Assembly: GCA_001942185.1 (NCBI GenBank)
Contig: MKJV01000086.1
Location: 26,850-90,849 of the forward strand
Source: Pseudonocardia sp. CNS-004
Lineage (GTDB): Bacteria; Actinomycetota; Actinomycetes; Mycobacteriales; Pseudonocardiaceae
DNA length: 64,000 nucleotides
Direction: 5' to 3'
The notes under the pieces were generated by a model. That model was not told the origin of the DNA, did no database searches, and saw only the letters and a list, made by a program, of their open reading frames with translations. Numbering within the stretch: position 1 is the first letter of the stretch; each line of letters opens with the position of its first letter. The translations under genes and the position numbers were made by a program. Shown here one piece after another: positions 1 through 10,434 of this stretch.

Positions 1-888
1 CGCGGGCGAACCGGTCGGCGGATTCGCCTGGGTCGCCGTCGACGACGTGCGGGGCAGGCGGCACTCCAGCCTGCCCTTCTCCGACCGCGCCGACCCGCTC
101 ACGGCGCACGCCCCGGTCTTCACCGCGCTGCTGGACGCCGCGAAGACCGGCGACGAGCAGCTCACGCTGCGGTGCATGGCCGACTCGCCCGCGCTCGCCG
201 ACCCGCGGCTGCGCACGGTCGGCGAGGCCGCGTGGCACGGCACCCCGCTCGACACCGGGATCGACGAGCTCCACCGGCGGATCTCCGGGACGTCGCGCCG
301 CAACATCAGGCAGCCGAGCGGGCCGGGGTGCGCGTGCACGTGCGCCACGACCTCGACGCGGTCCGCACCTTCCACCGCCTGCACGTCGGCCTGCGCAAGC
401 ACAAGTACCGGCTCCTCGCGCAGCCGGTGGAGTTCTTCGAGAACATCTGGCACGAGTTCCACGACGGAGGCAGGTGCGCCACCCTGCTCGCCGAGCTCGA
501 CGGCGAGGTGATCGCCGGCGCGATGTTCCTCGAATGGGACGACGTCCTCTACTACAAGTTCGGCGCCTCATTGCCCGAACACCTGGGGGCACGCCCGAAC
601 GACGCCGTCTACTGGACCGGGATCCAGCGGGGCGTCGAGCGCGGCATGCGGCTCGTCGACTGGGGCCTGTCCGACCTCGACCAACCCGGCCTCGTCGGGT
701 TCAAGGGGAAGTGGGCGAGCGACGAGCGCCGCATCGTCACGTTGCGCTCCGGCACCTGGCTGCAGGCACCGGAGCAGGAGGAGTTCGGGCGGGAGCTGGG
801 TGAGCTCACCCGCCTGCTCACCGACGCGTCGGTGCCCGACGAGATCACCGCACGGGCGGGCGCGCTCCTCTACCGCTACTTCTGCTGA
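1..888 (+). CDS. FemAB/GNAT-like acyltransferase, 5'-truncated by window edge and frameshifted
   Basis: The protein enters the window already in frame (from base 2) and ends at the TGA at 886-888. Its fold resembles the FemAB/BioF2-like GNAT group that transfers amino acids or acyl groups to peptidoglycan or glycan precursors. The late motif GFKGKWAS, preceded by DAVYWTGIQRG, is typical of that group. The frame breaks near base 316: upstream reads SRRNIRQ and downstream AERAGVRV, and one extra G in CAGGCCGAG would join them. The dehydrogenase ATG follows 11 bases later, so the two are probably co-transcribed. The substrate cannot be told from the sequence. Confidence 0.6.
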   Translation, partial: RGRTGRRIRLGRRRRRAGQAALQPALLRPRRPAHGARPGLHRAAGRREDRRRAAHAAVHGRLARARRPAAAHGRRGRVARHPARHRDRRAPPADLRDVAPQHQAAERAGVRVHVRHDLDAVRTFHRLHVGLRKHKYRLLAQPVEFFENIWHEFHDGGRCATLLAELDGEVIAGAMFLEWDDVLYYKFGASLPEHLGARPNDAVYWTGIQRGVERGMRLVDWGLSDLDQPGLVGFKGKWASDERRIVTLRSGTWLQAPEQEEFGRELGELTRLLTDASVPDEITARAGALLYRYFC

Positions 889-899
889 GGGGGAACACC

Positions 900-2167
900 A
901 TGTCGGTCGTCACCGGTCGAGTTGTCGTGGTCGGCCAGGGATACGTCGGGCTGCCGCTGTCGGTGCGCGCGGTGCAGGTCGGACACGACGTGGTCGGGTT
1001 CGACCTCGACAAGCAGCGCACCGACCAGCTGCGGCGCGGCGAGAGCTTCATCGACGACATCACCGACGAGGACATCGCGAGCTGCCTGCGCACGGGCCGC
1101 TTCACACCCACCGACGACGCGCGGGAGCTCGCCGGGTTCCGGGTGGCCGTGGTGTGCGTCCCGACGCCCCTGCGCGACGGCGCCCCCGACCTGTCCTTCA
1201 TCGAGGACTCGGCCCGGCTCCTCGCCCCGCACCTCACCCCGGGCGCCTGCGTGGTGCTCGAGTCCACGACCTACCCGGGCACCACGGAGGAGGTCTTCCG
1301 GCCGATCCTCGAGGCCGGGTCCGGGCTGGCGGCGGGCACCGACTTCCACCTCGGCTACAGCCCCGAACGCATCGACCCGAACAACCCCACCTGGCACCTG
1401 CAGAACACGCCGAAGATCATCTCCGGGGTCGACGAGGCTCCACCGTCGCCGTGCAGGCGTTCTACGACACGATCGTCGACCACACCGTGCGCGCGCCGGG
1501 CACCCGGGAGGCGGAGCTGGCGAAGCTGCTGGAGAACACGTTCCGGCACGTCAACATCGCGCTGGTCAACGAGCTGGCGATGTACTGCCACGAGCTCGGC
1601 ATCGACGTCTGGTCGGTGGTCGACATGGCGGCCACCAAGCCGTTCGGGTTCATGAAGTTCACGCCCGGCCCCGGCGTGGGCGGCCACTGCCTGCCGATCG
1701 ACCCGTCGTACCTGTCGTGGCAGGTGCGGCGCTCGCTCGGGCGCACGTTCCGATTCGTCGAGATCGCCAACGACGTCAACGACAACATGCCCGCGTACGT
1801 GGCCGCCCGCGTCACCGAGCACCTCAACCGCAGGAAGCTCGCCGTGAACGGCAGCAAGGTGCTTCTCGTCGGCCTGACCTACAAGCGCAACTCCGGCGAC
1901 GCGCGCCAGAGCCCCGCCGTGCCGGTGGCGCACCGGCTCGCCGACCTCGGCGCGCAGCTGACCGCGATCGACCCGATGGTGGCCCCGGCCGACGTGCCCG
2001 ACGAGGTGCGGCTCGTCGGCTGCACGCCCGAGACCCTCGCCGGCGCGGACGTCATCGTGATCCTCACCGACCACGACGACATCGACTGGGAGCTGGTCGA
2101 GCGTCACTCCGCCCGGGTGCTGGACACCCGCGCCCGGCTCTCCGCCCCAGGGGTGGATCGGCTGTGA
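900..2167 (+). CDS. UDP-N-acetylhexosamine/nucleotide-sugar dehydrogenase (WecC/WbpA type), frameshifted
   Basis: A predicted NAD-dependent enzyme that oxidises C6 of a UDP-sugar to the uronic acid. The ATG at 900 has GAGGGGG just upstream. The N-terminal Rossmann motif GQGYVGLPL is followed by VCVPTP and LESTTYPGTT. After a frameshift near base 1435 (restoring one base in GAGGCGTCC rejoins the frames) come ELAKLLENTFRHVNIALVNE and the catalytic-cysteine motif GVGGHCLPIDP. HCLPIDP, rather than GGSCLPKD, points to the UDP-HexNAc branch instead of UDP-glucose dehydrogenase. It is about 422 residues, normal for the family. Its 3' end overlaps the convergent ligase gene by 64 bases. Confidence 0.8.
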
Positions 2168-3581
2168 TCCGAGTCCGACCGATCCGAGCCCGCGTCCGAC
2201 AGCGCTGCCACGATCCCGACGAGCGCGAAGAACGGGCCGAACACCGGCGGGCCGGTGAAGGTCACGGTGGCCACGGACTGCACGAGGCAGGCCACCATCC
2301 ACCCGATCGTCACCAGGCCGGCCCACCGCACCGGCGCGGGCCGCGAGGAGAGCCACAGCCCGCGGGCCGCGAGGTAGATCGCCACCAGGCCCGCCACGAA
2401 GGCGATGGCGCCGAGGAAGCCGCTCTCGCCGATGATCGCGGGCCATTCGGTGTCGGTGAGGAAGCGCCCGTCGTCCACGCCGCGGCCCAGCCCCCAGACC
2501 TCGGAGAACCCGCGCTCGACGTACTCGGGGCTGTAGTTCTCGGCGGCCGTGGCCGAGCCGTAGCGGCCGAACCCGGCGCGAGGGGGAAGTGGCTCGCCGC
2601 CACGTCGAAGGAGCCGAGCGTGAGCACCGTGCGCGCCGCCGAGGTGGCCGCGTTCGGGTCGAGGTACTCCTGGTAGGTCTCGTTCACCACGGCGGTGAGC
2701 GGATTGATCAACAGCACGGCAGCGATCGGCGCGCACACGGCCACGGCGAGGAGCGGCCCCTTGGCGCGCACGGTGGCCTGCACCCAGAGCCACGCGGCCA
2801 CCAGGCTGCCGATGGCGGTGCGGCGGGCGGACAGCACCGAGCCCACTGCGGTGGCGAGCATGAGCACGAACGTCAGGGCACTCTTGCGCACCGCCACCCG
2901 CCATGCCGCGATCACGACCGCGGAGAGCGTCATGAACTGCCCGAGGTCGATCGGGTGGCTGAACGGCCCCACGAGCGACGGGAGCGCACCGCGGGCCTGC
3001 ACGGCGTTCTCGTCGCTCGCCATGAACGCGTTCCACGGGTCCTCGAGCACGAAGTTGGCCGCCGTGGCCGCCACGCAGAAGACCACGAGCACCGTGCCGG
3101 CCCGGGCCGCGGCGCGCAGGTGCCGCTCCTCCCAGTCGACCTGGGCCACCGCCCACGCGAGCACCAGACCCTTCCCCATCACCACCGCTCCGGTGAGGAA
3201 GATGTCGGGCGCCACCCCGAGGAGCAGGCCGCTCAGCAGCCCGGCCACGACGAAGCCCGCGAACCACCACTGCCCGGGGAAGACCCGCAGCGCCCGCTTC
3301 CCGGCGATCCTGCGCAGCGGCAGCACGAAGGCGCAGAGCAGCACCATCGCCTCGTCGAGATAGCTCAGCTGCGGCACCGGCACCAGGTGCATCAGCGGGC
3401 GCACGAACAGCGCCGCGAGCACGGCGAGACCCACGGTGGTGCGCGGGGCCACGACCGCCACGAGCAGGAGCACCGCGCCACCGAACGTGGCCACGGCCGC
3501 GATCGGCGCCACGACGGCGAGCGCCCCCAGGGCGACCGCCGCCAGTGCCCACGGCCAGGCCTGCCGGCTCAACACGGTCAT
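2104..3581 (-). CDS. O-antigen ligase / Wzy-like membrane polymerase, frameshifted
   Basis: An integral membrane protein of about 490 residues with roughly ten hydrophobic segments. Its large loop (NPLTAVVNETYQEYLDPN through ENYSPEYVERGFSEVWGLG) is typical of the O-antigen ligase/polymerase superfamily. It probably joins or polymerises repeat units on the outer face of the membrane. I chose the ATG at 3581 (MTVLSRQ), where hydrophobicity begins. Two frames are used, broken near 2583 in a G-rich run. The gene lies 115 bases from the divergent Wzz/kinase gene and converges on the dehydrogenase. Family assignment is fair; ligase versus polymerase is undecided. Confidence 0.65.
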
Positions 3582-3695
3582 CACATCCAAGGTGCCAGGC
3601 TGGGGAGCACGGGTGCAAGCTCGCGCTCCCCACCCGCACATTCCTGGCCATATATTTGAAGCGAATCATCGACGGGCTGATTCACGGGGGCGAAC

Positions 3696-5345
3696 ATGAC
3701 CGTTGACCGAGCGATTCTCGTGCTGCGCGAGCGCTGGAAGATCGTCGCGCTCTGTCTGGTTCTCGGCGTGCTCGGTGCCGGGGTCGCGAACTATTTCGCG
3801 CCGCGCGAGTACAGCTCCGACATCACGTTCTACGTCTCGCTGCAGGGCCCCGCCGCGGACCCCGACGAGGCGTACGAGTCCAACGAGCTCGCCAAGGAGC
3901 GCGTGCTGTCCTACCAGCCGCTGCTCACCGACGAGCGCATCACCCAGGCGGTGATCGACCGGCTCGGCCTGCCGATGACCCCGGCCGAGCTGGCCCAGCG
4001 CATCACGGTGAGCGCCGACACGGACACCGTCGTGCTCACGGCCGCCGTCCGCGACTCCACCCCGCAGCGCCGCCGACATCGCCAACACCCTCGCCGCGGA
4101 GTTCGTCGGTCTCGTCGGGCAGCTCGAGCAGCCGATCGGCCCGGCGCCCACGCCGGCCCCGGCTGCGCCCGGCCAGCCCGCCCCGCCGGCCCCGGAGCCC
4201 TCGAGGATCGGTGCCGAGATCGTCCGCCAGGCCACACCGCAGCCCACCCCCGTGTCGCCCAACACCATGTACAACCTGGCGCTGGGCGGGGCGCTCGGCC
4301 TGCTGATCGGTGTCGTCGGCCTGGTCGTGCGGGAGGCACGGGACCGCTCGGTCCGCTCGGCGCCCAGCTCGCCGAGCTGGCCCCGGCCCCGGTGCTGGCC
4401 GAGCTCGCCCACGACCGCCACGTGCCGTCCCGCCCGCTGATCGTGGACGAGCCGTTCACCTCCCCGCGCGCCGAGGCGTTCCGGAAGCTGCGCACCAACC
4501 TGCAGTTCCGCGACGGCCGCCGCGGCCACAAGGTGATCGTGGTGACGGGCGCCCGCATGGGCGAGGGCACCTCCACCACGGCGTGCAACCTCGCGATCGC
4601 GATGGCGGAGACCGGCCACCGCGTCCTGTTGGTCGACGCCAACCTGCGCAACCCGCGGGTGAGCGACTACCTGGGGCTGGACCCGTTCCCCGGCCTCGTC
4701 GACGTCCTCGCCGGGCGGATGGTGTGGCAGTACGCGCGGCAGCCGTGGAACCGCGGCGGCTTCGACGTGCTGACCGCGGGCCCCTACCCGCACAACCACA
4801 GCCAGCTGCTCGCCTCGTACAGCCTGGCCGACCTGTTCGCCGACATGCGCAGGCAGTACGACCTCGTCGTCGTCGACACGCCCGCGCTGCTCGCGGTGTC
4901 CGACGCGGCCGCGGTGGCCGCGCGCGCCGATGGTGTCGTCCTCGTGGTCCAGCACCAGCAGACGTCGCAGGACCAGGTCACCGCGGCGGTGGGCGCGCTG
5001 CAGGCGGTGTCCGCCCGCCTGCTCGGCACCGTGCTCACGATGACGAAGGGCCGGCTGCGCCGGGAGGGCCGGGTGCCCGCCTACCAGGTGCCCGTCTCGA
5101 CGGCCCGCCGCGACGGGCAGCCTGCGCCGACGCGACCCCGTCCGACCGCCGCACCGCCCGGCGCCACCCCACCCGAAGCCGCCCCGCCCGAAGCCGCCCC
5201 GCCCGAGGTCACGAGCCCGCCCACCGGGTTACCTCGCCCCATCCCGGAGCAGTCCGAGAACAACGGCACGCAGCAGGAGAGCGGCACCGACACGGCCACC
5301 CGCCCCGTCGACAAGCCGCGCCCGTCGCCCACGCCGCGGCGCTAG
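3696..5345 (+). CDS. Wzz chain-length determinant fused to BY-kinase-like ATPase, frameshifted
   Basis: Residues 1-125 form a Wzz-type region with a first membrane segment (IVALCLVLGVLGAGVANYFA). A second membrane segment (LALGGALGLLIGVVGLVV) lies near 4270-4330, followed by a CpsD/Wzc-like ATPase domain from about 4390. Two frame changes occur, near 4065 and 4370. The ATPase has Walker A' (LLVDANLRNP) and Walker B (YDLVVVDTPALL). The P-loop, however, reads GARMGEGTSTTA, with threonine where BY-kinases have the catalytic lysine. The C-terminal tail is proline-rich (APPEAAPPEAAPPE) with no tyrosine cluster. Expected role: control of polymer length with the Wzy protein. A paralogue with the same P-loop change lies at 46180-47747. 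Confidence 0.75.
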   Translation: MTVDRAILVLRERWKIVALCLVLGVLGAGVANYFAPREYSSDITFYVSLQGPAADPDEAYESNELAKERVLSYQPLLTDERITQAVIDRLGLPMTPAELAQRITVSADTDTVVLTAAVRDSTPQRRRHRQHPRRGVRRSRRAARAADRPGAHAGPGCARPARPAGPGALEDRCRDRPPGHTAAHPRVAQHHVQPGAGRGARPADRCRRPGRAGGTGPLGPLGAQLAELAPAPVLAELAHDRHVPSRPLIVDEPFTSPRAEAFRKLRTNLQFRDGRRGHKVIVVTGARMGEGTSTTACNLAIAMAETGHRVLLVDANLRNPRVSDYLGLDPFPGLVDVLAGRMVWQYARQPWNRGGFDVLTAGPYPHNHSQLLASYSLADLFADMRRQYDLVVVDTPALLAVSDAAAVAARADGVVLVVQHQQTSQDQVTAAVGALQAVSARLLGTVLTMTKGRLRREGRVPAYQVPVSTARRDGQPAPTRPRPTAAPPGATPPEAAPPEAAPPEVTSPPTGLPRPIPEQSENNGTQQESGTDTATRPVDKPRPSPTPRR

Positions 5346-5364
5346 TGGCCCATGATCGCCGCAG

Positions 5365-5402
5365 CTGGTGCAGGGACGACAGATCTGTCGCTGTGTCACC
5401 AG
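5365..5402. terminator. Hairpin between convergent genes, possible bidirectional terminator
   Basis: A perfect 14-base palindrome, CGACAGATCTGTCG (5377-5390), sits inside an outer stem CTGGTG (5365-5370) / CACCAG (5397-5402). It falls between the ends of the Wzz/kinase gene (+) and the ilvD-like gene (-), where a shared terminator is expected. There is no T-tract, so an operator is the alternative. Confidence 0.4.
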
Positions 5403-5436
5403 TTCTGACGATCATCACCTGGGCGTGTACCCGGCC

Positions 5437-7145
5437 TCAACGGCATGCGGCGCCGGTGGCGGCAGAGCTGACGAGCTTGGCGTACTTCGCGAGCACGCCG
5501 GGCCGCGGCCCGGGCCGTTCAGGCAGGCTCACGGCACGTCGGCGTTCGAGTTCGGTCGGATCGACGAGGAGATCGAGCGCTCCGGTGGCGAGGTCGATGT
5601 GCACCTCGTCGCCGTCTTGGATCCACGCGATGGGGCCGCCGTCGGTTGCCTCGGGGGCGATGTGGCCCACGCAGAGCCCGGTGCTTCCTCCGGAGAATCT
5701 CCCGTCGGTCAGGAGCAGGACCTCGGAGCCGAGGCCGGCACCTTGAGTGCACCCGTGACTGCGAGCATCTCACGCATGCCGGGGCCGCCGCGGGGTCCTT
5801 CGAAGCGGATGACGACCGCTTGACCATGGCTGATCTCGCGGGCCGCGATCGCGTCGAGCGCGGCCCGCTCGCCGTCGAACACTCGGGCCGTGGCCGTCAT
5901 GGAACGAACGGGGATGCCGGCCGACTTCACCACCGCGCCATCGGGTGCGAGCGAGCCACGCAGGACGGTGATGCCAACGGTGGCGTCGAGCGGATCGGCG
6001 AGCGAGCGGAGCACGGTCCCGTCGGGACGACCGGGTAGCAGTTCGTCGAGGTTCTGCGCGAGCGTGCGCCCGGTGACGGTGAGGCATTCGCCGTCGAGGA
6101 GATCTGCGTCGAGCAGCACCTTCTGGACCACCGTGATGCCGCCGACCCGGTCGATGTCGGCCATGTAGTGCTTGCCGAACGGCTTCACGTCGGCCAGTCG
6201 TGGGACTGTGCGGCTGATCTTGTCGAAGTCGTCCAGTGTCAGCGAGACCTCCGCTTCCTGGGCGATCGCCAGCAGATGCAGGACCGCGTTGGTCGAGCCG
6301 CCCAGGGCCATGAGGACGGTGATCGCGTTCAGGAAGGCCTGACGGGTCAACAGTTGGCGGCTGGTGATGCCGTGTTCGAGCATTCCGATCACGGCCTCGC
6401 CGGAGCGCCGCGCGATGTCGGTGCGGCGGCGGTCGTGCGCCGGCGGTGATGCGCTTCCAGGCAGCGCGAGGCCCAGCGTTTCGGCCATGCTCGCCATGGT
6501 GTTGGCCGAGTACATGCCGGCGCAGCCGCCCACGCCCGGGCAGAAGTTCCGTTCGACCGCTTCGACGTCGCTCTTGGGGGCGAATCCGTAGTGGCAGGCG
6601 CCGATGGTCTCGAACGCGTCGATGATGGTGAGGTCGCGTTCTGTGCCGTCGCTCAGGGTCGCGCGGCCGGGCATCGCGGTGCCCGCGTAGACGAACACCG
6701 ACGCCAGGTCGAGACGCGCGGCGGCCATCATCATCCCGGGCAGCGACTTGTCGCATCCTGCGAGAAGGACGCTTCCGTCGAAGCGTTCGGCTTCCATGAC
6801 GGTCTCGACGCTGTCGACGATGACTTCACGGGATACCAGGGAGTAGTGCATCCCCTCGTGGCCCATCGCGATGCCGTCGCTGACCGAGATGGTGCCGAAG
6901 ATGAACGGCACTCCTGCGGCTTGTCGAACCCCCTCGGCTGCGACCTGCGCGAGCCTGTCGAGGTTGCCGTTGCACGGGGTGACCTGGTTCCAGGAGTTTC
7001 CGATCCCGATCTGTGGCCGGGTGAGATCGGCTTCGCTGAGCCCGAGTCCTCGCAGCATCCCGCGTGCCGCGGCCGCCTCCAGGCCCTCGGTCACCGCATG
7101 GCTTCGGGGCCGATGCCTGCTGCCTTCGAGCCGTTCGCGGGTCAT
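5437..7145 (-). CDS. ilvD: Dihydroxy-acid dehydratase (IlvD/EDD family), frameshifted
   Basis: An iron-sulfur dehydratase. In the branched-chain pathway IlvD converts 2,3-dihydroxy-isovalerate and its homologue to 2-keto acids; sugar-acid dehydratases share the fold. Visible motifs are GIGNSWNQVTPCN, LAGCDKSLPG and CPGVGGCAGMYSANTM, whose cysteines are candidate cluster ligands, then LMALGGSTNAVLHL and, in the C-terminal domain, TDGRFSGG and GHIAPEA. The frame changes near 5740, after LAVTGALK; the C-terminus reads to 5437. The total of about 569 residues is normal. The ATG at 7145 overlaps the stop of the transporter gene (ATGA), so they form one operon. A sugar-acid substrate cannot be excluded. 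Confidence 0.8.
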
Positions 7146-8122
7146 CGACCGCCCTCCCCGGCGATCATGCCCTCTGCGGCGACCTCCGTGGGCTCGCCGC
7201 CACGTGACCAGTAGGAGGCCAGCACCGACCCGGACACGTTGTGCCACACCGAGAAGATCGCGGCAGGTAGCGCCGCCACCGGGTTGAAGTGGGCGGCGGC
7301 CAGTGCTGCGGCGAGGCCCGAGTTCTGCATGCCGACCTCGATGCTCACCGCCCGGCGGCCCGGCACGTCGAGACGGCAGGCCTTGGCGATCGCGTAGCCA
7401 AGACCCAGCCCGATGCCGTTGTGCAGGACCACCGCGACGACCAGCACCAGGCCGACGGAGAGCAGTGTTCCTGCGCTCGCGCCGACCACGATCATGACGA
7501 CCGCGGTGATCCCGCCAACCGAGATCATCGGCAACACCGGCAACACGTGCTCGACCAATCGGCCGGCGAAGGTGCGCAGCAGTAGGCCGATGAGCACCGG
7601 CGCGAGCACGATCTGCAGGATCGAGGTGAACAACGCGCCCGCGTCGACGGGCAGGAACTCATCACCGAGCAACAGCACGATCGCCGGGGTCAGAAGTGGC
7701 GCGAGGAGTGTGGAAACCGTGGTCATCGCCACCGACAGCGCCGTGTCACCGCGGGAGAGGTAGACCATCACGTTGGACGCCGTGCCGCCAGGTGCCGCAC
7801 CCACCAGCACCATGCCTGCCGCGAGAGCGGGGGGCAGATCGAGCGCCACCGCGAGGCCGTATCCGGCCAGCGGCATGACCAGGTATTGAGCGGTCACGCC
7901 CAGGAGCAGCGCCCACGGCCGCTTCGCCACGATCACGAAGTCGCCGACCTGAAGGGTCATGCCCATCCCGAGCATGATCAGCGCGAGCAGCCACTGGATC
8001 GCGCTGGTTCCCGGCGCGAAGGTCTCCGGCGTCAGGAGGGCGATCGCGCCGGCGGCGAGCACGATCACCGCGAACCACCTGCCGACCAGGCTGCTGACAC
8101 GTTCGGCAGTCTTCATCTGCAT
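7142..8122 (-). CDS. Bile acid:sodium symporter (BASS) family transporter
   Basis: An intact 326-residue membrane protein with about nine or ten hydrophobic segments. It carries BASS-family landmarks: GMGMTLQVGDF in the third segment, VGAAPGGTASNVMVYLSRGD in the crossover region, and SIEVGMQNSGLAAALA late in the protein. Family members import bile acids, keto acids or pantothenate precursors with sodium. Coupling to an ilvD-like gene makes a keto-acid or ketopantoate substrate plausible, but that is inference. It starts at the ATG at 8122 and faces the XRE regulator across a 98-base divergent promoter region. Confidence 0.85.
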   Translation of the reverse strand: MQMKTAERVSSLVGRWFAVIVLAAGAIALLTPETFAPGTSAIQWLLALIMLGMGMTLQVGDFVIVAKRPWALLLGVTAQYLVMPLAGYGLAVALDLPPALAAGMVLVGAAPGGTASNVMVYLSRGDTALSVAMTTVSTLLAPLLTPAIVLLLGDEFLPVDAGALFTSILQIVLAPVLIGLLLRTFAGRLVEHVLPVLPMISVGGITAVVMIVVGASAGTLLSVGLVLVVAVVLHNGIGLGLGYAIAKACRLDVPGRRAVSIEVGMQNSGLAAALAAAHFNPVAALPAAIFSVWHNVSGSVLASYWSRGGEPTEVAAEGMIAGEGGR

Positions 8123-8171
8123 CTCCGATCACGAGCGAGCTCGGACGACGATGCATCGGTGGCTCGACCAC

Positions 8172-8199
8172 AGGCAGACCTGCCTCGATACTGGTACCA
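8172..8199. promoter_or_regulatory. Divergent promoter region with inverted repeats, candidate operator
   Basis: Between the BASS gene (-) and the XRE gene (+) lie a perfect inverted repeat AGGCAG-AC-CTGCCT (8172-8185) and a TGGTACCA palindrome (8192-8199). Their position is right for autoregulation by the neighbouring XRE protein. Binding is inferred, not shown. Confidence 0.35.
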
Positions 8200-8220
8200 A
8201 CACCACCACCAAGGACGAGG

Positions 8221-9087
8221 ATGGAAACCGAGGCCCGTACAGAGTTGGGGGCGTTCCTACGGCGTCAGCGCGAGCAGACCACCCCCGAACATGTCGGGCT
8301 GCCGCAATCGGGCTCCCGCCGTACACCTGGGCTGCGGCGCGAGGAGGTCGCGATGCTCGCCGGGGTGGGGCTCACGTGGTACACGTGGCTCGAGCAGGGC
8401 CGCAAGATCAACGTGTCGCGACAGGTGATCGACGCCGTGGCTCGAGTCCTTCGAATGTCCCCGGCCGAGCACGAGTACGCCCTGCACCTGGCCGGACACG
8501 AAGGACTGCAACGGGACGACGGGCATCGCCTCCCACCCCACGGTCAGCACGTCCTCGATGCACTCGGATCATCTCCGGCGTACGCCATCGCCTGGGACTG
8601 GACCATCATCGCGTGGAACGACGCCTACGCAGCGCTGTACCCCACGGTCGCAACCACAACGCCCGACGAGCGCAACTTGCTCTGGCTGGTCTGGACCGAC
8701 CCGACCGTCCGTGACCTCCTCCCCGACTGGCCCACCGACAGCCGACGCTTCGTGACCATGTACCGCGCCGCCATCGGCCCTCGACTCAACTCACCCGAGG
8801 TCGCGAAGTTGGTCGACGACCTCCGCAAGGCAAGCCCCGAATTCGGAACCGCCTGGGACAGCCACGACGTCGACGGCTTCACCAGCCGCGTCCGCACATT
8901 CATCCACCCGGACGTCGGAAGGCTCGATCTCGAACACCAGCAGCTCTCGTTCGCCGACTCTCCTGGCATCCACCTGACCATCTACACGGCCCCGAATCGC
9001 GAAACCGCAGCAGCCCTCGAGCGGTTGAGCAACCGCGATCACTTGACGGCAGGCGACTGCCCTGGGAGCCCGACGCTGACGGCATGA
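8221..9087 (+). CDS. XRE-family transcriptional regulator with MmyB-like ligand domain
   Basis: An intact 288-residue regulator. Residues 1-80 carry a helix-turn-helix of the actinobacterial XRE/MmyB type (LGAFLRRQREQTTPEHVGLP, then TPGLRREEVAMLAGVGLTWY). The rest is the PAS-like MmyB domain (AIAWDWTIIAWNDAYAALYP). Such proteins often sit divergently from the genes they control, here the BASS transporter and ilvD. The effector is unknown, perhaps a fatty acid or keto acid. The start is the ATG at 8221, with AGGACGAGG just upstream. Confidence 0.85.
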   Translation: METEARTELGAFLRRQREQTTPEHVGLPQSGSRRTPGLRREEVAMLAGVGLTWYTWLEQGRKINVSRQVIDAVARVLRMSPAEHEYALHLAGHEGLQRDDGHRLPPHGQHVLDALGSSPAYAIAWDWTIIAWNDAYAALYPTVATTTPDERNLLWLVWTDPTVRDLLPDWPTDSRRFVTMYRAAIGPRLNSPEVAKLVDDLRKASPEFGTAWDSHDVDGFTSRVRTFIHPDVGRLDLEHQQLSFADSPGIHLTIYTAPNRETAAALERLSNRDHLTAGDCPGSPTLTA

Positions 9088-9185
9088 ACACCTGCATCGA
9101 GCAGGTGTGCGACGTTCTGGTGTGGGAACGACAGGCTGACGCCGCGACACCATTTCCCCTGATCACAGCCCCGTTCGCTCCGCGG

Positions 9186-10429
9186 CTACCGCTCCTGGCC
9201 GATCGCCCGGGGTACCGCGCTGCGCAGCAGCACCAGGTAGACCCCGGCCATCGTCCAGCGCAGCAGCAGCGTGGCCACCACGATGCCGATGGGGCCGATG
9301 GCGAAGAAGAAGATCGTGTCGAGCGCGGCGTTGAGCACGGCCGTGGCTGCGGCGATCGCCAGCATCCAGCGCTGCCTGCGGGCCACCACGAGCAGCCGGG
9401 TGCCCACCACGTTGAACACGTGCGCGGGCAGCGACAGCATCACGATCGCGCCCCACAGGAAGCCCTGACCCCACGACTCGGGCAGCAGGCCCGACGCGAG
9501 CCCGGCGAGGCAGACCAGCGCCCCGCCCACCGTGAGCACGGCCGTGACGATGCCGAGCACCCGTCCGTCGCGGCGCAGCAGGGCAGCGGCGTCGCCGGGG
9601 ACCATCGTCGGGAGGCGGGCCCACGCGCCCACGCGCCGCACGATGAACGCCATGTTGACGAACTGGGCTGCCGCGTACATCAGCCGGTCGGCGATCTCGT
9701 AGCTCGACACGGCCCCCGCCCCCGACGCCGAGAGGAACAGCCGGTCGACGGCCGGGCCGAGCTGGGTGACGCCGGACGAAAGGGCCTGTGCGACCAGCCC
9801 GAACGGGGTCAGCGCCCCGTCCTCGCGCCCGCCTGCTGCGCGCGCAGGCGGCGCACCGCCACCCCGAGGACGACGGCCCTCGCCGCCTCGCCCGCCGGCA
9901 GCATGGCCGCCACGACGACCAGCGGCGCGTCCCACCAGACCGCGAGGAGCACGGCGGGCAGCAGGGTGCGCATGGCCTGCACCGCGATCGGCACGGTCGG
10001 GCCGCCGCGGGCGATGCACTCGCCGGAGAGGATGCTCGCGATCGCGGCGAGGAGCGGGGCCGGCGCGACGGCGCACACGAGCGCGACGAACTCGCCGCGC
10101 GCAGGCGACCCGATCGCGTAGGCGATCGCGAGCGCGGGCACGACCAGCACGGTGAGCGCCGTGGCGAACAGCAGGACCCGCCGCCGGTAGTCGCGCAGCG
10201 CGCCGGGCGCCGGGTTGCGGTCCCTGCCGAGGACCCTCCCGTACTCCGCGATCGTGGTCAGCTCGACGGCGGAGCTGACGATCACCGACACCGTGATGGC
10301 GACCGACATCGCCAGCAACAGGAGGTCGGAGTCCTCGGGCTCCAGCACCAGCGCGGCGACGAAGGGGAGCGTGAATCCCGGCAGCGAGCCGATGATCGCG
10401 GCTGCCGCCGTGTGCAGGTCCTTCCTCAC
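9186..10429 (-). CDS. Polysaccharide flippase (Wzx/MATE-like), frameshifted
   Basis: A membrane protein of about 414 residues with about twelve hydrophobic stretches, expected to flip lipid-linked repeat units. The N-terminal half (GSLPGFTLPFVAALVLEP, later EYGRVLGRDRN) runs in one frame to about 9815. The C-terminal half continues in another (GLVAQALSSGVTQLGPAVDR through VVATLLLRWTMAGVYLVLLR). The GTG at 10429 lies 5 bases after the epimerase stop, so this is the last gene of a four-gene minus-strand operon starting at 13932. Confidence 0.7.
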
Positions 10430-10434
10430 CGCAC

